64,000 nt of DNA from Methylomonas rapida (GCF_024360925.2 NZ_CP113517.1:2666001-2730000); one strand, 5' to 3'. Shown: positions 18,865 to 29,703, counted from the stretch's first letter. Numbers and translations: made by a program. Notes: generated from the sequence alone by a model not told the origin.

Positions 18865-21800
18865 AAAAGCGCATCGCCTTGCTGATCCTGTTGCTGCCCG
18901 GCTTGATCTTGCTCGGCACGCTGGGTTTGCTGAACAGCGAATCCGGTAGTCGCTGGCTGCTGGAGCGCTTGCTGTCCACGCTGCCGGCACAGACTACTTT
19001 CGCGCGCATGGAAGGCTCGTTGCTGCGGCAGGTCAGTCTCTCCGAGTTGCAATACCAAAGCCCGAACCAGTCCATCCGCATCGCGCGCCTGAACTTTTCC
19101 TGGCAACCCCGACAATTGCTGGCGGGCCGCTTGAAAATCGTCGAGATCAGCCTGGATGACGTCGACATCGTCATCAAACAGCCCAGCAAGACCTCCGAGG
19201 ATGGCAGCTTCGACTGGAACGCGGAATTTCCGCTCCCGCTGCAATTGATCCTGGAAAAGCTATCTGTCACCAACCTGCGCTATCAAGCGGGCGATACCCA
19301 GATAGAGTTGCAACACTTGAATATTTCGGCGCTGACCCAAAAGGATCGGCTGGAATTGACTGCGTTGACCCTGGCGGCCAAGCCCTTCAGCGCACAAGCC
19401 CATGGCGTCATGCAGATAGGCAAGCGGTTTCCGTTCAAGCTGCAAACTAACTGGCGACTGGATACCGAGGAATATGGACAGTGGCAAACCAACACCCATA
19501 TTGAAGGCGATGCCGAGCGACTGCTTATCACCAGTCACCAATCCTCGCCTTTTGTTCTGGATGTGCAGGGTGAACTCGAACAGCTGCAAAGCCTGCCGCA
19601 GTTTCAGCTGCGTGGGGACTGGCGGCAATTGAACTGGCCGCCCGTGGCCACTCCGGCCCAAATCAGTAGCGAACAAGGTTATTTTGCAGTCAGTGGAACA
19701 ACGGATGATTATCGGCTGACGTTATCCGCGCCATTGACGCAGCCTTATCTGCCACAAGCGCAATTGCAGTTTTCCGGCCAGGGTAGCCGCACGGGCATCC
19801 GCATCGAGGACTTGCGTATCGACTCCGAAGCCGGCGCCTTTCAATTGCATGGCCAGGTCAATTGGCAGGATGACACCAGTTTTGCGCTGAACGCCAGCGG
19901 TAAAAACTTCAATCCCGCCCTCTTGGCGCCGCAGCTGCCGGGCAACTTGACGTTTCAGGCGCGGCTGAATGGCAAAATCGGCGAAAGCATCAAACAGTTG
20001 CACGCCGAAATCGACAGACTCGATGGCCAGTTACGCGGCAATCCAGTGCAGGCTCACGGCCGCCTGAGCCTGACCAACGACGATATAACCCTGGACAAGC
20101 TGACGCTCAAATCTGGCCGAAACCGTATCGATATCGACGGCACTTGGGGACCCGAGGACTCCAATCTTGAATTCAGCATGGACGCTCCGGCTTTGGTCGG
20201 TTTATGGCCCGGCCTGCAGGGTAGCTTCAAAGGCGACGGCCAAGTGCGAGGAAGCCGGCAAAATCTTGTAGCCCGTTTCAAAGCCCGCGGAAATGGCTTG
20301 CGATTCGATCAGTATCGGATCGGCAAGCTAGGCCTGGACTTGGACTACGCTGCCGCGCTCAACGCAAGATCAAACCTTCAATTAAACGCCAGCGCCATCG
20401 AAATAGGCTCGCAGGCTATCCAGTCACTGCGGATGTCGGGAAGCGGCAATGCAAAACGGCATCAGCTGGAGCTGACGTTACGCAGCCCTCTCGCCGCGCT
20501 TTCCAGCCACGTGAGCGGCGAACTGCGGGAGAATCGCTGGCAGGCAAACTTGAGCAAGCTGACAATCGAACATCCCCAGACCGGCCCCTGGCAATTGCGC
20601 GCACCGGTCAAGATTGCGGTCGAGCAACAGGGCGCAGGTTTGACGGCCAATCTGGGCGAAATCTGCCTGATTCGACAGGCGGCATCGTTATGCGGCCAAG
20701 GCAATTATCACGCTGCGGGTGATTTCGACCTGCTGCTGCGCGCCGCCGCGCTACCCACCGAATTGCTGCAACCCTATCTCGCCGATGATTGGCGACTGGT
20801 TGGCGTCCTGAATGCCGAGGCCGAGCTGAAGCGGCAACAAGGACGGCTCAGCGGCGGCTATCGCCTGGAGATGCCGGCCGAGGCCAAACTGATCGCAAAA
20901 GAGGCAGACAAGGCAACAGAACTTAACCTGGGCAAATTGACGATAAACGGCCAGTTAAAGGATACGCTACTGGCCAGCGATGTCGATCTGGCATTGATTG
21001 GCGACGATTATCTGCGTGCACAATTGCAGCTCGACACGCGTCCTTCGGGCGCCTTGTCCGGCTACATCGCCGCCGCGGTCGACGACTGGGCCCTGGTTCA
21101 ACCCTTCATACCCGGCGAGGCCGAAATCAAGGGGCAATTGCTCGCCGATATACACTTGCGTGGCAGCGCGCCATCGCCCCGGATCAGCGGCAACGTCAGG
21201 CTGCAAGACGGCGCGATAAGTCTGCCCAACCTTGGTATGGCATTGCATGCCATCAATTTGCGCGCGCAGGCGGCGGAAGACGGCGGCGATCGTATCCAGC
21301 TCGACGGCAATTTTATCCCGGCCTGGCTAGCCACCGCCGACAGCCCAGGCCGGCCAGAATTCAACGGGCGTATCGAGGTTACGGCCGCCTTGCAGCAAAC
21401 ACAAAAACAATGGCGGGGTGATTATCGCCTCGACCTGCCTGCCAACAGCCGCATCAGCCTCGAAACAGCCGAAACCCGTCTCAAGGTTCCGTTCGCGGCT
21501 TCGTCGCTGAGCGGCAGCTTCGAGCCTGACCATGTTTCGGCACGGCTCGATGTGCGCATGAACCAGCAGGATTTTTTACTGAGCCAATTGCAAATCGACA
21601 ACGGCCAGACTATTTCGGGCCAGGTCAATGCCTCGATACGGGACCTCGGCTTGTTCGACGCGCTGCTGCCGGATTTGAACGCCATACGCGGCCTCATCAA
21701 GGCCGACCTGTTAATCCAGGGCACTATCGAGCAGCCGACCGCCATCGGCTCGATCGGATTGACGCAAGGCGCGGCCGAGGTATCCGCTGTGGGAATCGCT

Positions 21801-22862
21801 CTGCGTGAACTCGAGTTGCAGTTGGATGCAACCCAGGGACAGACGGAAAATCTGAAAATTTCCGGTAGAGCCCTATCGGGCAAAGGCATGCTGACCATTC
21901 AGGGCCTGGCCGATCTGAAAGGCAACGCCGATATTTCATTGCGCGGCACTGATTTTGAACTGGTCAAGCTGACCGAGGCTCAAGTCGAGGTCAGTCCAGC
22001 CCTGCATTTGAAGGCCACGCCTACCCATGCCAAGGTCGATGGCCGGCTGGACATACCCAAGGCGATCATCACGCTGACGGAATTACCGGAAAATGCGGTG
22101 ACGGTCAGCGAGGACGAAACCATTCTGGGGCAGACCGAAACGGCAAAAAAACCAGCCTCGGCGCCGGATCTGGATGCCAACATCGACATAGAGCTTGGCA
22201 AACAGGTCAGTTTCTCCGGCCAGGGTCTGAACACCGATTTGGCCGGCCGGCTGAAACTGATTAAAACCGGGCAACAAACCGATCTGCACGGCAGCATAGA
22301 CATGAAAAACGGCCATTACAAAAGTTACGGCCAGGACTTGACGATACGCAAGGGCCGTTTCCTGTTCAATGGCCCGGCCGACTCGCCGTGGCTGGATGTG
22401 GAAGCCACTCGCCTGTCCAAAAGCAAGGAAGTCACGGCGATACTGAATTTGAGCGGGCCACTGAAGTCGCCAAAAACCCGGATTTATTCCGAGCCCTCGC
22501 TACCCGAGTCCGACGCGTTGGCCTATCTGATTACCGGTTCGCCATTGAATCAGGTGGGTAAATCGGATGGCAACATGGTCGCCAGCGCCGCGATCGCCTA
22601 TGGCATGGGGCAGTTATCCTGGCTCACGACTCATCTGGGCGTGGACGAATTCGACGTGGAACAAGGCAGCGCGCTGCAAGACACACTGGTAACGATGGGC
22701 AAGTACCTAACGCCCGATTTTTACGTCGGCACCCGATTAAACATTTTCAATAAACAGGCTGTTTTGGTGCTGAAACATAAATTGACCAACACCTTGAATG
22801 TCGAAACCCAATCCGGAACCTCGCAACGCATCAAGCTGAATTACGAAGTCGAAACCGATTGA
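18861..22862 (+). CDS. tamB: Translocation and assembly module inner-membrane protein TamB
   Basis: A 1333-residue protein with one N-terminal membrane anchor (IALLILLLPGLILLGTLGLL) and a very long periplasmic region of repeated beta-strands that would form the lipid-carrying groove of the AsmA/TamB family. The C-terminal DUF490 region is clear: KNGHYKSYGQDLTIRKGRF, then FNGPADSPWLDVEATR, and a final FYVGTRLNIFNKQAVLVL block. It bridges the periplasm to TamA and is thought to take part in phospholipid transport or outer-membrane protein assembly. It is translationally coupled to tamA. Confidence 0.92.
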   Translation: MKKRIALLILLLPGLILLGTLGLLNSESGSRWLLERLLSTLPAQTTFARMEGSLLRQVSLSELQYQSPNQSIRIARLNFSWQPRQLLAGRLKIVEISLDDVDIVIKQPSKTSEDGSFDWNAEFPLPLQLILEKLSVTNLRYQAGDTQIELQHLNISALTQKDRLELTALTLAAKPFSAQAHGVMQIGKRFPFKLQTNWRLDTEEYGQWQTNTHIEGDAERLLITSHQSSPFVLDVQGELEQLQSLPQFQLRGDWRQLNWPPVATPAQISSEQGYFAVSGTTDDYRLTLSAPLTQPYLPQAQLQFSGQGSRTGIRIEDLRIDSEAGAFQLHGQVNWQDDTSFALNASGKNFNPALLAPQLPGNLTFQARLNGKIGESIKQLHAEIDRLDGQLRGNPVQAHGRLSLTNDDITLDKLTLKSGRNRIDIDGTWGPEDSNLEFSMDAPALVGLWPGLQGSFKGDGQVRGSRQNLVARFKARGNGLRFDQYRIGKLGLDLDYAAALNARSNLQLNASAIEIGSQAIQSLRMSGSGNAKRHQLELTLRSPLAALSSHVSGELRENRWQANLSKLTIEHPQTGPWQLRAPVKIAVEQQGAGLTANLGEICLIRQAASLCGQGNYHAAGDFDLLLRAAALPTELLQPYLADDWRLVGVLNAEAELKRQQGRLSGGYRLEMPAEAKLIAKEADKATELNLGKLTINGQLKDTLLASDVDLALIGDDYLRAQLQLDTRPSGALSGYIAAAVDDWALVQPFIPGEAEIKGQLLADIHLRGSAPSPRISGNVRLQDGAISLPNLGMALHAINLRAQAAEDGGDRIQLDGNFIPAWLATADSPGRPEFNGRIEVTAALQQTQKQWRGDYRLDLPANSRISLETAETRLKVPFAASSLSGSFEPDHVSARLDVRMNQQDFLLSQLQIDNGQTISGQVNASIRDLGLFDALLPDLNAIRGLIKADLLIQGTIEQPTAIGSIGLTQGAAEVSAVGIALRELELQLDATQGQTENLKISGRALSGKGMLTIQGLADLKGNADISLRGTDFELVKLTEAQVEVSPALHLKATPTHAKVDGRLDIPKAIITLTELPENAVTVSEDETILGQTETAKKPASAPDLDANIDIELGKQVSFSGQGLNTDLAGRLKLIKTGQQTDLHGSIDMKNGHYKSYGQDLTIRKGRFLFNGPADSPWLDVEATRLSKSKEVTAILNLSGPLKSPKTRIYSEPSLPESDALAYLITGSPLNQVGKSDGNMVASAAIAYGMGQLSWLTTHLGVDEFDVEQGSALQDTLVTMGKYLTPDFYVGTRLNIFNKQAVLVLKHKLTNTLNVETQSGTSQRIKLNYEVETD

Positions 22863-22863
22863 A

Positions 22864-22885
22864 GCCAGGCCCCGAAATGCCTGGC
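22864..22885. terminator. Hairpin between convergent tamB and GNAT genes
   Basis: A 7-bp stem (GCCAGGC / GCCTGGC) with an 8-base loop begins two bases after the tamB stop codon and lies before the convergent GNAT stop. It lacks a clear T-run, so it is terminator-like only. Confidence 0.4.
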
Positions 22886-22904
22886 CTGTCTAGTAAACGC
22901 CGAT

Positions 22905-23390
22905 TCATCGTTCCTGAACCGGATGCGAGCGCAAGCAAATCTGCATCACGTTCACCCTGCAAGTCCGATAGTCTTCCTCGCCAAGCAGGCGCCAGCCCAA
23001 CTTGTGATAGAACGCCGCCCGATCCGGCGTGAATAGATACAAATTCTCGATCCCGGCATTTTGCGCCCGCAGCATCAGATACCGCACCAATTCAGAACCC
23101 AAGCCACGTCTTCTAAAGGCCGGTGCCACGAACACGCTGGCCAGCCAAGGCGTCCATTCAGGATGCGTATCCATATCGCAATCGACGATTGCCGCAGAAC
23201 CCGCCAACTGGCCGTCGCATTTACAAATGAAGGTGCTAGGCACCAAGCCATCATCCAGATAATGCTGCATCGATTCGACACGGTCGCGCAGACTACGCCC
23301 TGGATTCAGATGCGCCCATTCCGCATGATGCCAGGCCGCCAATGCGGGGATATGTTGTGGTTCTTGCGTCAGATCGAGGATGTGCTTCAT
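22905..23390 (-). CDS. GNAT family N-acetyltransferase
   Basis: A 161-residue GNAT enzyme with the acetyl-CoA binding motif LASVFVAPAFRRRGLGSELV (motif A, RRRGLG) and a C-terminal FYHKLGWR motif B-like end. It lies at the end of the minus-strand operon, 37 bp after kdsB. The substrate is unknown, and its place after kdsB does not by itself assign it to lipopolysaccharide synthesis. Confidence 0.85.
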   Translation of the reverse strand: MKHILDLTQEPQHIPALAAWHHAEWAHLNPGRSLRDRVESMQHYLDDGLVPSTFICKCDGQLAGSAAIVDCDMDTHPEWTPWLASVFVAPAFRRRGLGSELVRYLMLRAQNAGIENLYLFTPDRAAFYHKLGWRLLGEEDYRTCRVNVMQICLRSHPVQER

Positions 23391-23427
23391 GAACTGGCCA
23401 GCGGTTTCAAATCCAGGCAGCCATCCG

Positions 23428-24192
23428 TCACGCCTGCCCCAATCGTAACGCCACCCGCCACAAATCTTCTTCGGTATCCACGCCTGCTTCCGGGGTTTGG
23501 TCGACGATTTTCACCAGCACTTTTTCGCCGTGCCACAGAATTCGCAGTTGCTCCAGGGACTCGACGCTTTCCAGCGGCGATGCCTCCCAACCACAATAAC
23601 GCCGCAAGAAACCGACCGTGTACGCATACATGCCGATATGGCGTAAATACGGCAGTTTGGCCTTGTCTGGCGTATGGTGATCCGGGAAATTAGCCCTATC
23701 CCAGGGAATCGACGCCCGGCTGAAATATAAGGCATAGCCGTTTTTATCCAGCACCACTTTGACAGCATTGGGATTGAAGATTTCATCGGCCTCTTCGATC
23801 TTCGCCGCCAGCGTCGCGATACCGGCCTGATTTTGTCCGGCCAGGGCCAAAGCCGCATCCCGAATGTAGGCCGGCGGAATCAAGGGCTCATCGCCTTGTA
23901 GATTGACGACGATGTCGGCCGCTGACCATCCGAGTTTATCCGCGACTTCCGCGATGCGTTCGGTGCCGGATTGATGTTGCGGGTCGGTCATCACCACCTG
24001 TAGCCCCAACGCCGACACGGTGTCAAAGATGCGCTGATCATCGGTCGCAACGACCACTTGCTCCGCTTCGGCCTCCAGCGCGCGTTCGCAGACGTGGGCT
24101 ATCATCGGCTTGCCGGCGATGTCCAGCAAGGGCTTGCCGGGCAGGCGCGTCGACGCGTAGCGCGCCGGAATCACGACTTTGAAGGCTGTCAT
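23428..24192 (-). CDS. kdsB: 3-deoxy-manno-octulosonate cytidylyltransferase
   Basis: A 254-residue CMP-Kdo synthetase. It has the nucleotide-binding start [17 protein letters not shown], the conserved [31 protein letters not shown], and the C-terminal [13 protein letters not shown] motif. It activates Kdo with CTP for transfer to lipid A. It overlaps the preceding ycaR gene by 4 bp and follows lpxK, forming a lipopolysaccharide block. Confidence 0.96.
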   Translation of the reverse strand: MTAFKVVIPARYASTRLPGKPLLDIAGKPMIAHVCERALEAEAEQVVVATDDQRIFDTVSALGLQVVMTDPQHQSGTERIAEVADKLGWSAADIVVNLQGDEPLIPPAYIRDAALALAGQNQAGIATLAAKIEEADEIFNPNAVKVVLDKNGYALYFSRASIPWDRANFPDHHTPDKAKLPYLRHIGMYAYTVGFLRRYCGWEASPLESVESLEQLRILWHGEKVLVKIVDQTPEAGVDTEEDLWRVALRLGQA

Positions 24193-24380
24193 TTGCGCAA
24201 GGCTTCCGCTTCTTCGAAACTCAGTTCGCGTGCTTCGTCTTCCAGCATCACCGGAATATCGTCGCGAATCGGGAAAGCCAGATTATCGGCCTTACAGATC
24301 AGTTCCTGTTTGTCTTTATCGTAAAGCAGCGAGCTTTTGCAGATCGGGCAAGCCAGGATATCAAGCAGTTTTTTGTCCAT
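24189..24380 (-). CDS. ycaR: Trm112/UPF0434 family small protein
   Basis: A 63-residue protein starting [20 protein letters not shown] with a CPxC-type metal-binding pair, and containing the family's [18 protein letters not shown] stretch. In E. coli and relatives ycaR sits between lpxK and kdsB, and the same order occurs here. It overlaps lpxK upstream by 20 bp and kdsB downstream by 4 bp. The function is not established; eukaryotic Trm112 proteins activate methyltransferases. Confidence 0.92.
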   Translation of the reverse strand: MDKKLLDILACPICKSSLLYDKDKQELICKADNLAFPIRDDIPVMLEDEARELSFEEAEALRK

Positions 24381-25377
24381 GAGTTTTGTCTTTGAGTAAT
24401 GAGAGTAATTGTTCGGAAAAGGCTTCGGGCAACGAGGCATCGACCGGCAAATACCAGTGATGAGATTGGGCGAAACCGCTACATTTGACCGCGTCCTTCT
24501 CGGTCATGATCAGGGGCAATGCGTCCTTGAAGCGCAAATCCGCGGCACTGAAGGCATGGTGATCAGGAAAAGGGTGGGTTTGACAATCCAGGCCGGCCGC
24601 GGCCAATTGCTTGAAAAAACGGTTTGGATTGCCGATACCGGCCAGCGCATGGCATGACGTTCCTGCAAATGCCGCCAAGGGCTTGGCTGCGCCGGTTTGC
24701 AGATTGAGCAGACGCTCGCCCTGACATTGCATCGCAAATTCGCCGTCCAGCAATTCTTCGCCGCCATTGACCACGACCAAATCCGCTTCCTTGACCCGCT
24801 CCGGCGGCTCGCGCAACGGCCCTACCGGCAGGCAATAGCCGTTACCGAAACGACGCTCGCCGTCGATGACGACGATTTCGATGTCGCGCTGCAAGGCATA
24901 ATGCTGCAAACCGTCGTCGGAAATGATCACGTCGCAAGCGTTGCTTGCCAACAACTGCCTGGCCGCCGCCGGCCGGTCCGCGCCGATCACGACCGGACAG
25001 CTGCAACGTCGCGCCAATACCAAGGGTTCGTCACCCACCAAGGCAGGGTCGCTATTGGCCATAACGGCTTGTGGCTTCTGATTCGCCGTGCCAGCATAGC
25101 CCCGACTGATCACGCCCGGCTTGTAGCCCTGGCGTTGCAACAGCTCGACCAGCCAGATCACCAGCGGCGTCTTGCCGGTGCCGCCCACGGTCAGATTGCC
25201 GACTATGATGACCGGCACCGGTAATCGCGTGCTGGACAAGCGTCCGGTCTTGTAAAGCCAACGCCGCAAACGCATCACATCAACATACAGCAATGACAAT
25301 GGCATAAACCATGCCGAGATATACATCTCTTTGTACCAGGCATCTTCAAACCAGCGCACCAGTGTTTTTTTCATCAT
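24361..25377 (-). CDS. lpxK: Tetraacyldisaccharide 4'-kinase
   Basis: A 338-residue LpxK. It has an N-terminal membrane-associated helix ([18 protein letters not shown]), the P-loop [26 protein letters not shown], and the catalytic region [20 protein letters not shown]. It phosphorylates the 4'-position of the lipid A disaccharide using ATP. The start codon overlaps the exbD stop in an ATGA arrangement. The exbB-exbD-lpxK-ycaR-kdsB order is a known arrangement in gammaproteobacteria. Confidence 0.95.
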   Translation of the reverse strand: MMKKTLVRWFEDAWYKEMYISAWFMPLSLLYVDVMRLRRWLYKTGRLSSTRLPVPVIIVGNLTVGGTGKTPLVIWLVELLQRQGYKPGVISRGYAGTANQKPQAVMANSDPALVGDEPLVLARRCSCPVVIGADRPAAARQLLASNACDVIISDDGLQHYALQRDIEIVVIDGERRFGNGYCLPVGPLREPPERVKEADLVVVNGGEELLDGEFAMQCQGERLLNLQTGAAKPLAAFAGTSCHALAGIGNPNRFFKQLAAAGLDCQTHPFPDHHAFSAADLRFKDALPLIMTEKDAVKCSGFAQSHHWYLPVDASLPEAFSEQLLSLLKDKTHGQKTA

Positions 25378-25805
25378 TTCTCCGGCGGATTGATCGCAAA
25401 AGTGACATGGTTAAAGCCCAATTGATTGGCGACGTCCAAGGCGCCGACCACCGCTTGATGCGGGGTTTTGCCGTCGGCGCTGATGATGAACGGCAATTGT
25501 TTGGCATCGCCGGAAAACGCGGCCAGAGCGTCTTTCAAACTTTGCAGGCTTTGCTCGGCCAGTGGCTGCGCTTTGCCATCCTCACCGGCAATCGCGTATT
25601 TACCGTCGGCATCGATGAACAGATTGATCGCCTTGCTGGCTTGTTCGCGTTCTTCGCCACTGGCTTCCGGCAGGTTGATTTTCAGGTTGGTGTGATGGCG
25701 AAAGGTCGTCGCCACCATGAAGAAAAACAGCAGCACCAACAACACGTCTATCATAGGAATCAGGCCTATCTCGACGGGCGCGCGTTTTTTGCGGCGGAAC
25801 TCCAT
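25374..25805 (-). CDS. exbD: ExbD/TolR family proton-channel component
   Basis: A 143-residue protein with a basic N-terminus, one membrane segment carrying the proton-relay Asp (IGLIPMIDVLLVLLFFFMVA), and a periplasmic domain with the usual LPFIISADGKTPHQAVV strand-helix. With ExbB it forms an inner-membrane motor driven by proton flow; its partner here could be a TonB-like protein or lipid export. The start overlaps the exbB stop by one base. Confidence 0.9.
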   Translation of the reverse strand: MEFRRKKRAPVEIGLIPMIDVLLVLLFFFMVATTFRHHTNLKINLPEASGEEREQASKAINLFIDADGKYAIAGEDGKAQPLAEQSLQSLKDALAAFSGDAKQLPFIISADGKTPHQAVVGALDVANQLGFNHVTFAINPPEK

Positions 25806-26419
25806 CAGGCGTCCTCTCGATTACCCTGCATGATGTCGACCAGACGCAGGGACTCTTCTTCCATGCGCACCACGTGATCGTCCACCACGCGCTCGAAATA
25901 GCGGTGAAAAAATAGACTCGGAATCGCCACCGCCAGACCGGAGGCGGTACAAATCAAGGCTTCCGAAATACCCGCGCTCAATATGGCCGGATCGCCCATG
26001 CCGCCTACGGCGATGTCGGAAAACACGCGGATGATGCCGCCGACGGTACCCAGCAAACCCAACAATGGCGTCACAGTGGCCAGACTGCCGAGCGCGTTCA
26101 GATAGCGCTCCAATTCGTGCGCAACCTGGCGACCGACTTCTTCTATACTGGTTTTCATGATTTCGCGGCCGTGTTTGCGGTTGAGCAAGCCTGCGGCCAA
26201 TATCCGCCCCAACGGCGAACTCATGCGGATCCGGCGTATCGTGGCATCGTCCAGTTTATTGTCGCGATGCAGCTGCCAGATATATGGCACCAAATCGGTC
26301 GGTATGATGCGCTTACGCTGCAACGTCCAGAAACGTTCACCGATGATCGCCATCGCCGCAATCGAACATAAAATGATCGGCAGCATCATCCAGCCGCCGC
26401 TTTTAATGATTTCAAACAC
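25805..26419 (-). CDS. exbB: ExbB/TolQ/MotA family proton-channel protein
   Basis: A 204-residue MotA/TolQ/ExbB family protein with three membrane segments: residues about 10-27 (MMLPIILCSIAAMAIIGERF), about 110-135 (ATVTPLLGLLGTVGGIIRVF) and about 150-172 (GISEALICTASGLAVAIPSL). The last two are the family's signature pore helices. It forms the pentameric stator around ExbD. It is the first of a tight lipid A/Kdo gene group and lies 35 bp after the MFS gene. Confidence 0.9.
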   Translation of the reverse strand: MFEIIKSGGWMMLPIILCSIAAMAIIGERFWTLQRKRIIPTDLVPYIWQLHRDNKLDDATIRRIRMSSPLGRILAAGLLNRKHGREIMKTSIEEVGRQVAHELERYLNALGSLATVTPLLGLLGTVGGIIRVFSDIAVGGMGDPAILSAGISEALICTASGLAVAIPSLFFHRYFERVVDDHVVRMEEESLRLVDIMQGNREDA

Positions 26420-26454
26420 CTAACAAATTCCTCATGGTTGAATGAGCGATGATT

Positions 26455-27609
26455 TTAACTCAATGCCGGCGACTTTTGCCGAGCAACGCCGACATAGGCG
26501 ATCAACAGCGCCAGGCCAGATAGCCAGGCCGCCATCACGAATACCGGTCCGCCGCCGAGTACATCCCAAAAGTAGCCGCTATAAACACTGCCCAGCATGC
26601 CACCCAAACCGAAACTGATGCTGCTGTAAAAAGCCTGCCCCTTGCCTTGGTGCCGCTCGCCAAAATAGCGATGCAACAACTGTATCGCCACGACATGCGC
26701 CACGCCAAAGCTGGCGGCATGCAACAGCTGCGCGGCCAGGATGACCGGCAACGACGCCACGCCGTACGCAATCATCAGCCAGCGCAACACGCTGAGCGCC
26801 AGGCTGCCGAGCAACAGGCCGCGCAAGTCGATACGCTGCAACAAACCGTACATCCAGATGAACACCAGGATTTCCGCCAAAACCCCCAGCGCCCATAGCA
26901 AGCCGGTGAATGTGGCGCTGTACTGATGCTGTTGCAAATAGACCGAATAAAATACGTAGTACGGCCCATGCGCAACTTGCAGCAGCATGTACACGGCCAA
27001 AAAAGCCAACAATTCCGGCTGCAAGATCAAGCGTAAAACACTTTCGCCGGCCTTGCCTTCATGCAGCGCATGTGCTTCGGGCGTAATCAAGGCCATCAGC
27101 CAATTGCTCATGAGCAGACAGCTAATGATCCAGGGCAAATGGGCAATGCTGACATAATCCAGCAAACGCCCGATACCCAGTACGGCAGCGATGAAACCGA
27201 CCGAACCCCACAAGCGGATTCGGCTGTAACGCTGAGGGTTGGTTTTCAGATGCCGCAAGGTGGCCGCTTCGAACTGCGGCAGGGTTGCGTTCCAGAAAAA
27301 ACTGAAGGTAATGGTGACCGCCGCCACCCACAAATAATCATGCCGATACAAAAATCCGGCAAACGTCAGCAAGGCCAGCAACGAAGTGACACGTATCACC
27401 CCCATGCAGCGCCCAGTTTTGTCCGCCAGCCAACTCCACAGATAAGGCGCGACGATCTTGGTCGCCACCAGCATCGCGGTCAGTTCGCCGATTTCGACGG
27501 CGGCAAAGCCGATTTGTTTCAGATACAGACTCCAGAACGGCAAAAATGCCCCTAGAGTGGCGAAGTAACAGAAATAAAAGCCGGATAAGCGCCAGTACGG
27601 CAGAGCCAT
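26455..27609 (-). CDS. MFS transporter, phenylpropionate permease (HcaT)-like
   Basis: A 384-residue protein with about twelve hydrophobic segments. The N-terminal YWRLSGFYFCYFATLGAFLP and the SRIRLWGSVGFIAAVLGIG loop are characteristic of the small PPP/HcaT branch of the major facilitator superfamily. The substrate is unknown. The start codon directly abuts the aroC stop codon with no gap, showing a common transcript. Confidence 0.82.
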   Translation of the reverse strand: MALPYWRLSGFYFCYFATLGAFLPFWSLYLKQIGFAAVEIGELTAMLVATKIVAPYLWSWLADKTGRCMGVIRVTSLLALLTFAGFLYRHDYLWVAAVTITFSFFWNATLPQFEAATLRHLKTNPQRYSRIRLWGSVGFIAAVLGIGRLLDYVSIAHLPWIISCLLMSNWLMALITPEAHALHEGKAGESVLRLILQPELLAFLAVYMLLQVAHGPYYVFYSVYLQQHQYSATFTGLLWALGVLAEILVFIWMYGLLQRIDLRGLLLGSLALSVLRWLMIAYGVASLPVILAAQLLHAASFGVAHVVAIQLLHRYFGERHQGKGQAFYSSISFGLGGMLGSVYSGYFWDVLGGGPVFVMAAWLSGLALLIAYVGVARQKSPALS

Positions 27610-28698
27610 TTAACGCAGCACGGGCAAACCGCTATCGACTTTCAGATTTTGCGCCCTATGCCGCAACAAGTGATCCATCAAGACGATGGCCACCATGGCT
27701 TCGGCAATCGGCGTGGCACGTATGCCGACGCAGGGATCGTGACGGCCTTCCGTAACGACTTCGATAGACTCGCCCTTGCCGTTGATGCTGCGGCCCGGCA
27801 GGCGCAGACTGGAGGTAGGTTTGAGCGCGATACGCGCGACGATGTCCTGACCGCTGGAGATGCCGCCCAAAATGCCGCCGGCGTGATTGCTCAAAAAGCC
27901 TTCCGGACTGATTTCGTCGCGGAATTGCGTACCCTTGGTATTGATGCAATCGAAGCCGTCGCCGATTTCGACGCCCTTGACCGCGTTGATGCTCATCAAG
28001 GCGTGAGCCAGATCCGCATCCAAACGATCGAAAATAGGCTCGCCCAATCCAGGCGGCACCTGGCTGGCGATGACTTCGATCTTGGCACCGATGGATTCGC
28101 CTTCCTTGCGCAGCGCATCCATGTATTGTTCCATTTCCGTCACCTTCGTGACATCGGGACAAAAAAACGGATTGTTATGAATTTCGTTCCAGTCGAACAG
28201 TTCGATCTTGATCGGCCCCAATTGCGACAAATAGCCACGTACTTGGATGCCGTGCTGCTCGGACAAATATTTTTTCGCAATCGCCCCGGCCGCGACCCGC
28301 ATCGCCGTTTCCCGCGCCGAGGAGCGGCCGCCACCGCGGTAATCACGGAAACCGTATTTTTGCTGGTAGGTGTAATCGGCATGGCCTGGGCGAAAGCTAT
28401 CGGCGATTTTGGAATAATCCTTGGAGCGTTGATCGGTGTTTTCGATCAGCAATCCAATCGGCGTGCCGGTGGTTTTGCCTTCGAATACGCCGGATAAAAT
28501 TTTGACCTCATCGGCCTCGCGACGCTGGGTGGTGTGCCGGGATGTGCCGGGCTTGCGTCTATCCAGATCCACCTGCAAATCGGCCTCGCTCAGTTCCATG
28601 CCGGGCGGACAGCCATCGACGATGGCGCCCAATGCGTGGCCGTGACTTTCACCGAAGGTGGTCACCGTGAATAATTTTCCTATGCTGTTTCCTGACAT
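27610..28698 (-). CDS. aroC: Chorismate synthase
   Basis: A 362-residue AroC. It starts [19 protein letters not shown] with the family's first signature, continues with [17 protein letters not shown] and [20 protein letters not shown], and ends with the [19 protein letters not shown] block. It makes chorismate from EPSP with reduced FMN. The frame stays open for about 170 codons upstream of 28698, but that part overlaps prmB out of frame and is not coding. The start lies 2 bp after the prmB stop. Confidence 0.97.
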   Translation of the reverse strand: MSGNSIGKLFTVTTFGESHGHALGAIVDGCPPGMELSEADLQVDLDRRKPGTSRHTTQRREADEVKILSGVFEGKTTGTPIGLLIENTDQRSKDYSKIADSFRPGHADYTYQQKYGFRDYRGGGRSSARETAMRVAAGAIAKKYLSEQHGIQVRGYLSQLGPIKIELFDWNEIHNNPFFCPDVTKVTEMEQYMDALRKEGESIGAKIEVIASQVPPGLGEPIFDRLDADLAHALMSINAVKGVEIGDGFDCINTKGTQFRDEISPEGFLSNHAGGILGGISSGQDIVARIALKPTSSLRLPGRSINGKGESIEVVTEGRHDPCVGIRATPIAEAMVAIVLMDHLLRHRAQNLKVDSGLPVLR

Positions 28699-28700
28699 GC

Positions 28701-29630
28701 TTATACCGCGCTTGCAAAGAGAGAGTGATAATCGTTGACTTGTTGGGCCGTCAGCAAGAATACGCCGTCGCCGCCGCGTTCGAATTCCAGCCAATGGAAC
28801 GGCACGGTTGGGAACATGTCCTGCAGCGTTTGCGCGCTGCTGCCGACCTCGACGATCAAGATGCCCTGCTCGGCCAGATAATGTTTGGCATCGACCAAAA
28901 TTCGAATCACCAAATCCAGGCCCGTTTCGCCGCCGGTGAATCCCATGGCCGGCTCGGCATGAAACTCTCGCGGCAGTGCTTCCCATTCGCTGATGGCGAC
29001 GTAAGGCGGATTGCTGACGATGATGTCGTAAGGTTTGGTCGGCAAGTCGGCGAACAAATCCGAGCGATAGAGATCCAATTGCTCTCCCATGTCGTGTTTG
29101 TCCACATTGATTTGCGCTACCGCCAGCGCATCCGCCGACAAGTCCACCGCGTCGACTTGCGCGTCCGGGAAGGCGTAGGCACAAGCGATCGCGATGCAGG
29201 CGCTGCCGGTACATAAATCCAAGATATTAAAAACTTGATCTTCTTCCACCCAGGGTTCGAAGCGATCTTCGATCAATTCCGCGATCGGCGAACGCGGCAC
29301 CAACACCCGCTCATCGACATAAAACGACAAGCCGGCAAAAATGGCTTCATGCGTTAAATAAGCCGACGGAATGCGTTCGCGGATGCGGCGCTCGATCAAC
29401 CTGACCACCGCCTCTCTTTCCGGTAGCGTCAGCACGCTATCCAGGTAGCTGTCAGCCAGATCGTAGGGTTGATGCAGGGTATGCAACACGATCGCAGCCG
29501 ACTCGTCCAACGGCGTGACGGTACCGTGCCCGAAAAAGAGTTCATGTTCGGCGAACAGGCTGGCCCCCCAGCGAATATAGTCTCTGATGCGAGTCAGGGT
29601 TGTGGTAACATCCGGCGAAATCGTAATCAT
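28701..29630 (-). CDS. prmB: Ribosomal protein uL3 N5-glutamine methyltransferase
   Basis: A 309-residue methyltransferase with the HemK/PrmB layout: a helical N-terminal domain (about residues 1-110), SAM motif [20 protein letters not shown], and the glutamine-binding VSNPPYV. The EMEL-like [19 protein letters not shown] region and total length favour PrmB (L3 Gln methylation) over PrmC, which is shorter and usually sits by prfA. It is the first gene of the nine-gene minus-strand operon running to the GNAT gene. Confidence 0.92.
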   Translation of the reverse strand: MITISPDVTTTLTRIRDYIRWGASLFAEHELFFGHGTVTPLDESAAIVLHTLHQPYDLADSYLDSVLTLPEREAVVRLIERRIRERIPSAYLTHEAIFAGLSFYVDERVLVPRSPIAELIEDRFEPWVEEDQVFNILDLCTGSACIAIACAYAFPDAQVDAVDLSADALAVAQINVDKHDMGEQLDLYRSDLFADLPTKPYDIIVSNPPYVAISEWEALPREFHAEPAMGFTGGETGLDLVIRILVDAKHYLAEQGILIVEVGSSAQTLQDMFPTVPFHWLEFERGGDGVFLLTAQQVNDYHSLFASAV

Positions 29631-29703
29631 GGCTTGCCTACAGAAAAAAGGCTTTAAATTTTAAACCAAACCCCGCTTGCTTGTCCGAATTAAGCACACG
29701 CCA

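Noticed and set aside
28699..29214. N-terminal extension of aroC by about 170 residues
   Set aside because: The extension overlaps prmB in another frame and has Arg/Gly-rich shadow composition; the conserved chorismate synthase start is at 28698.
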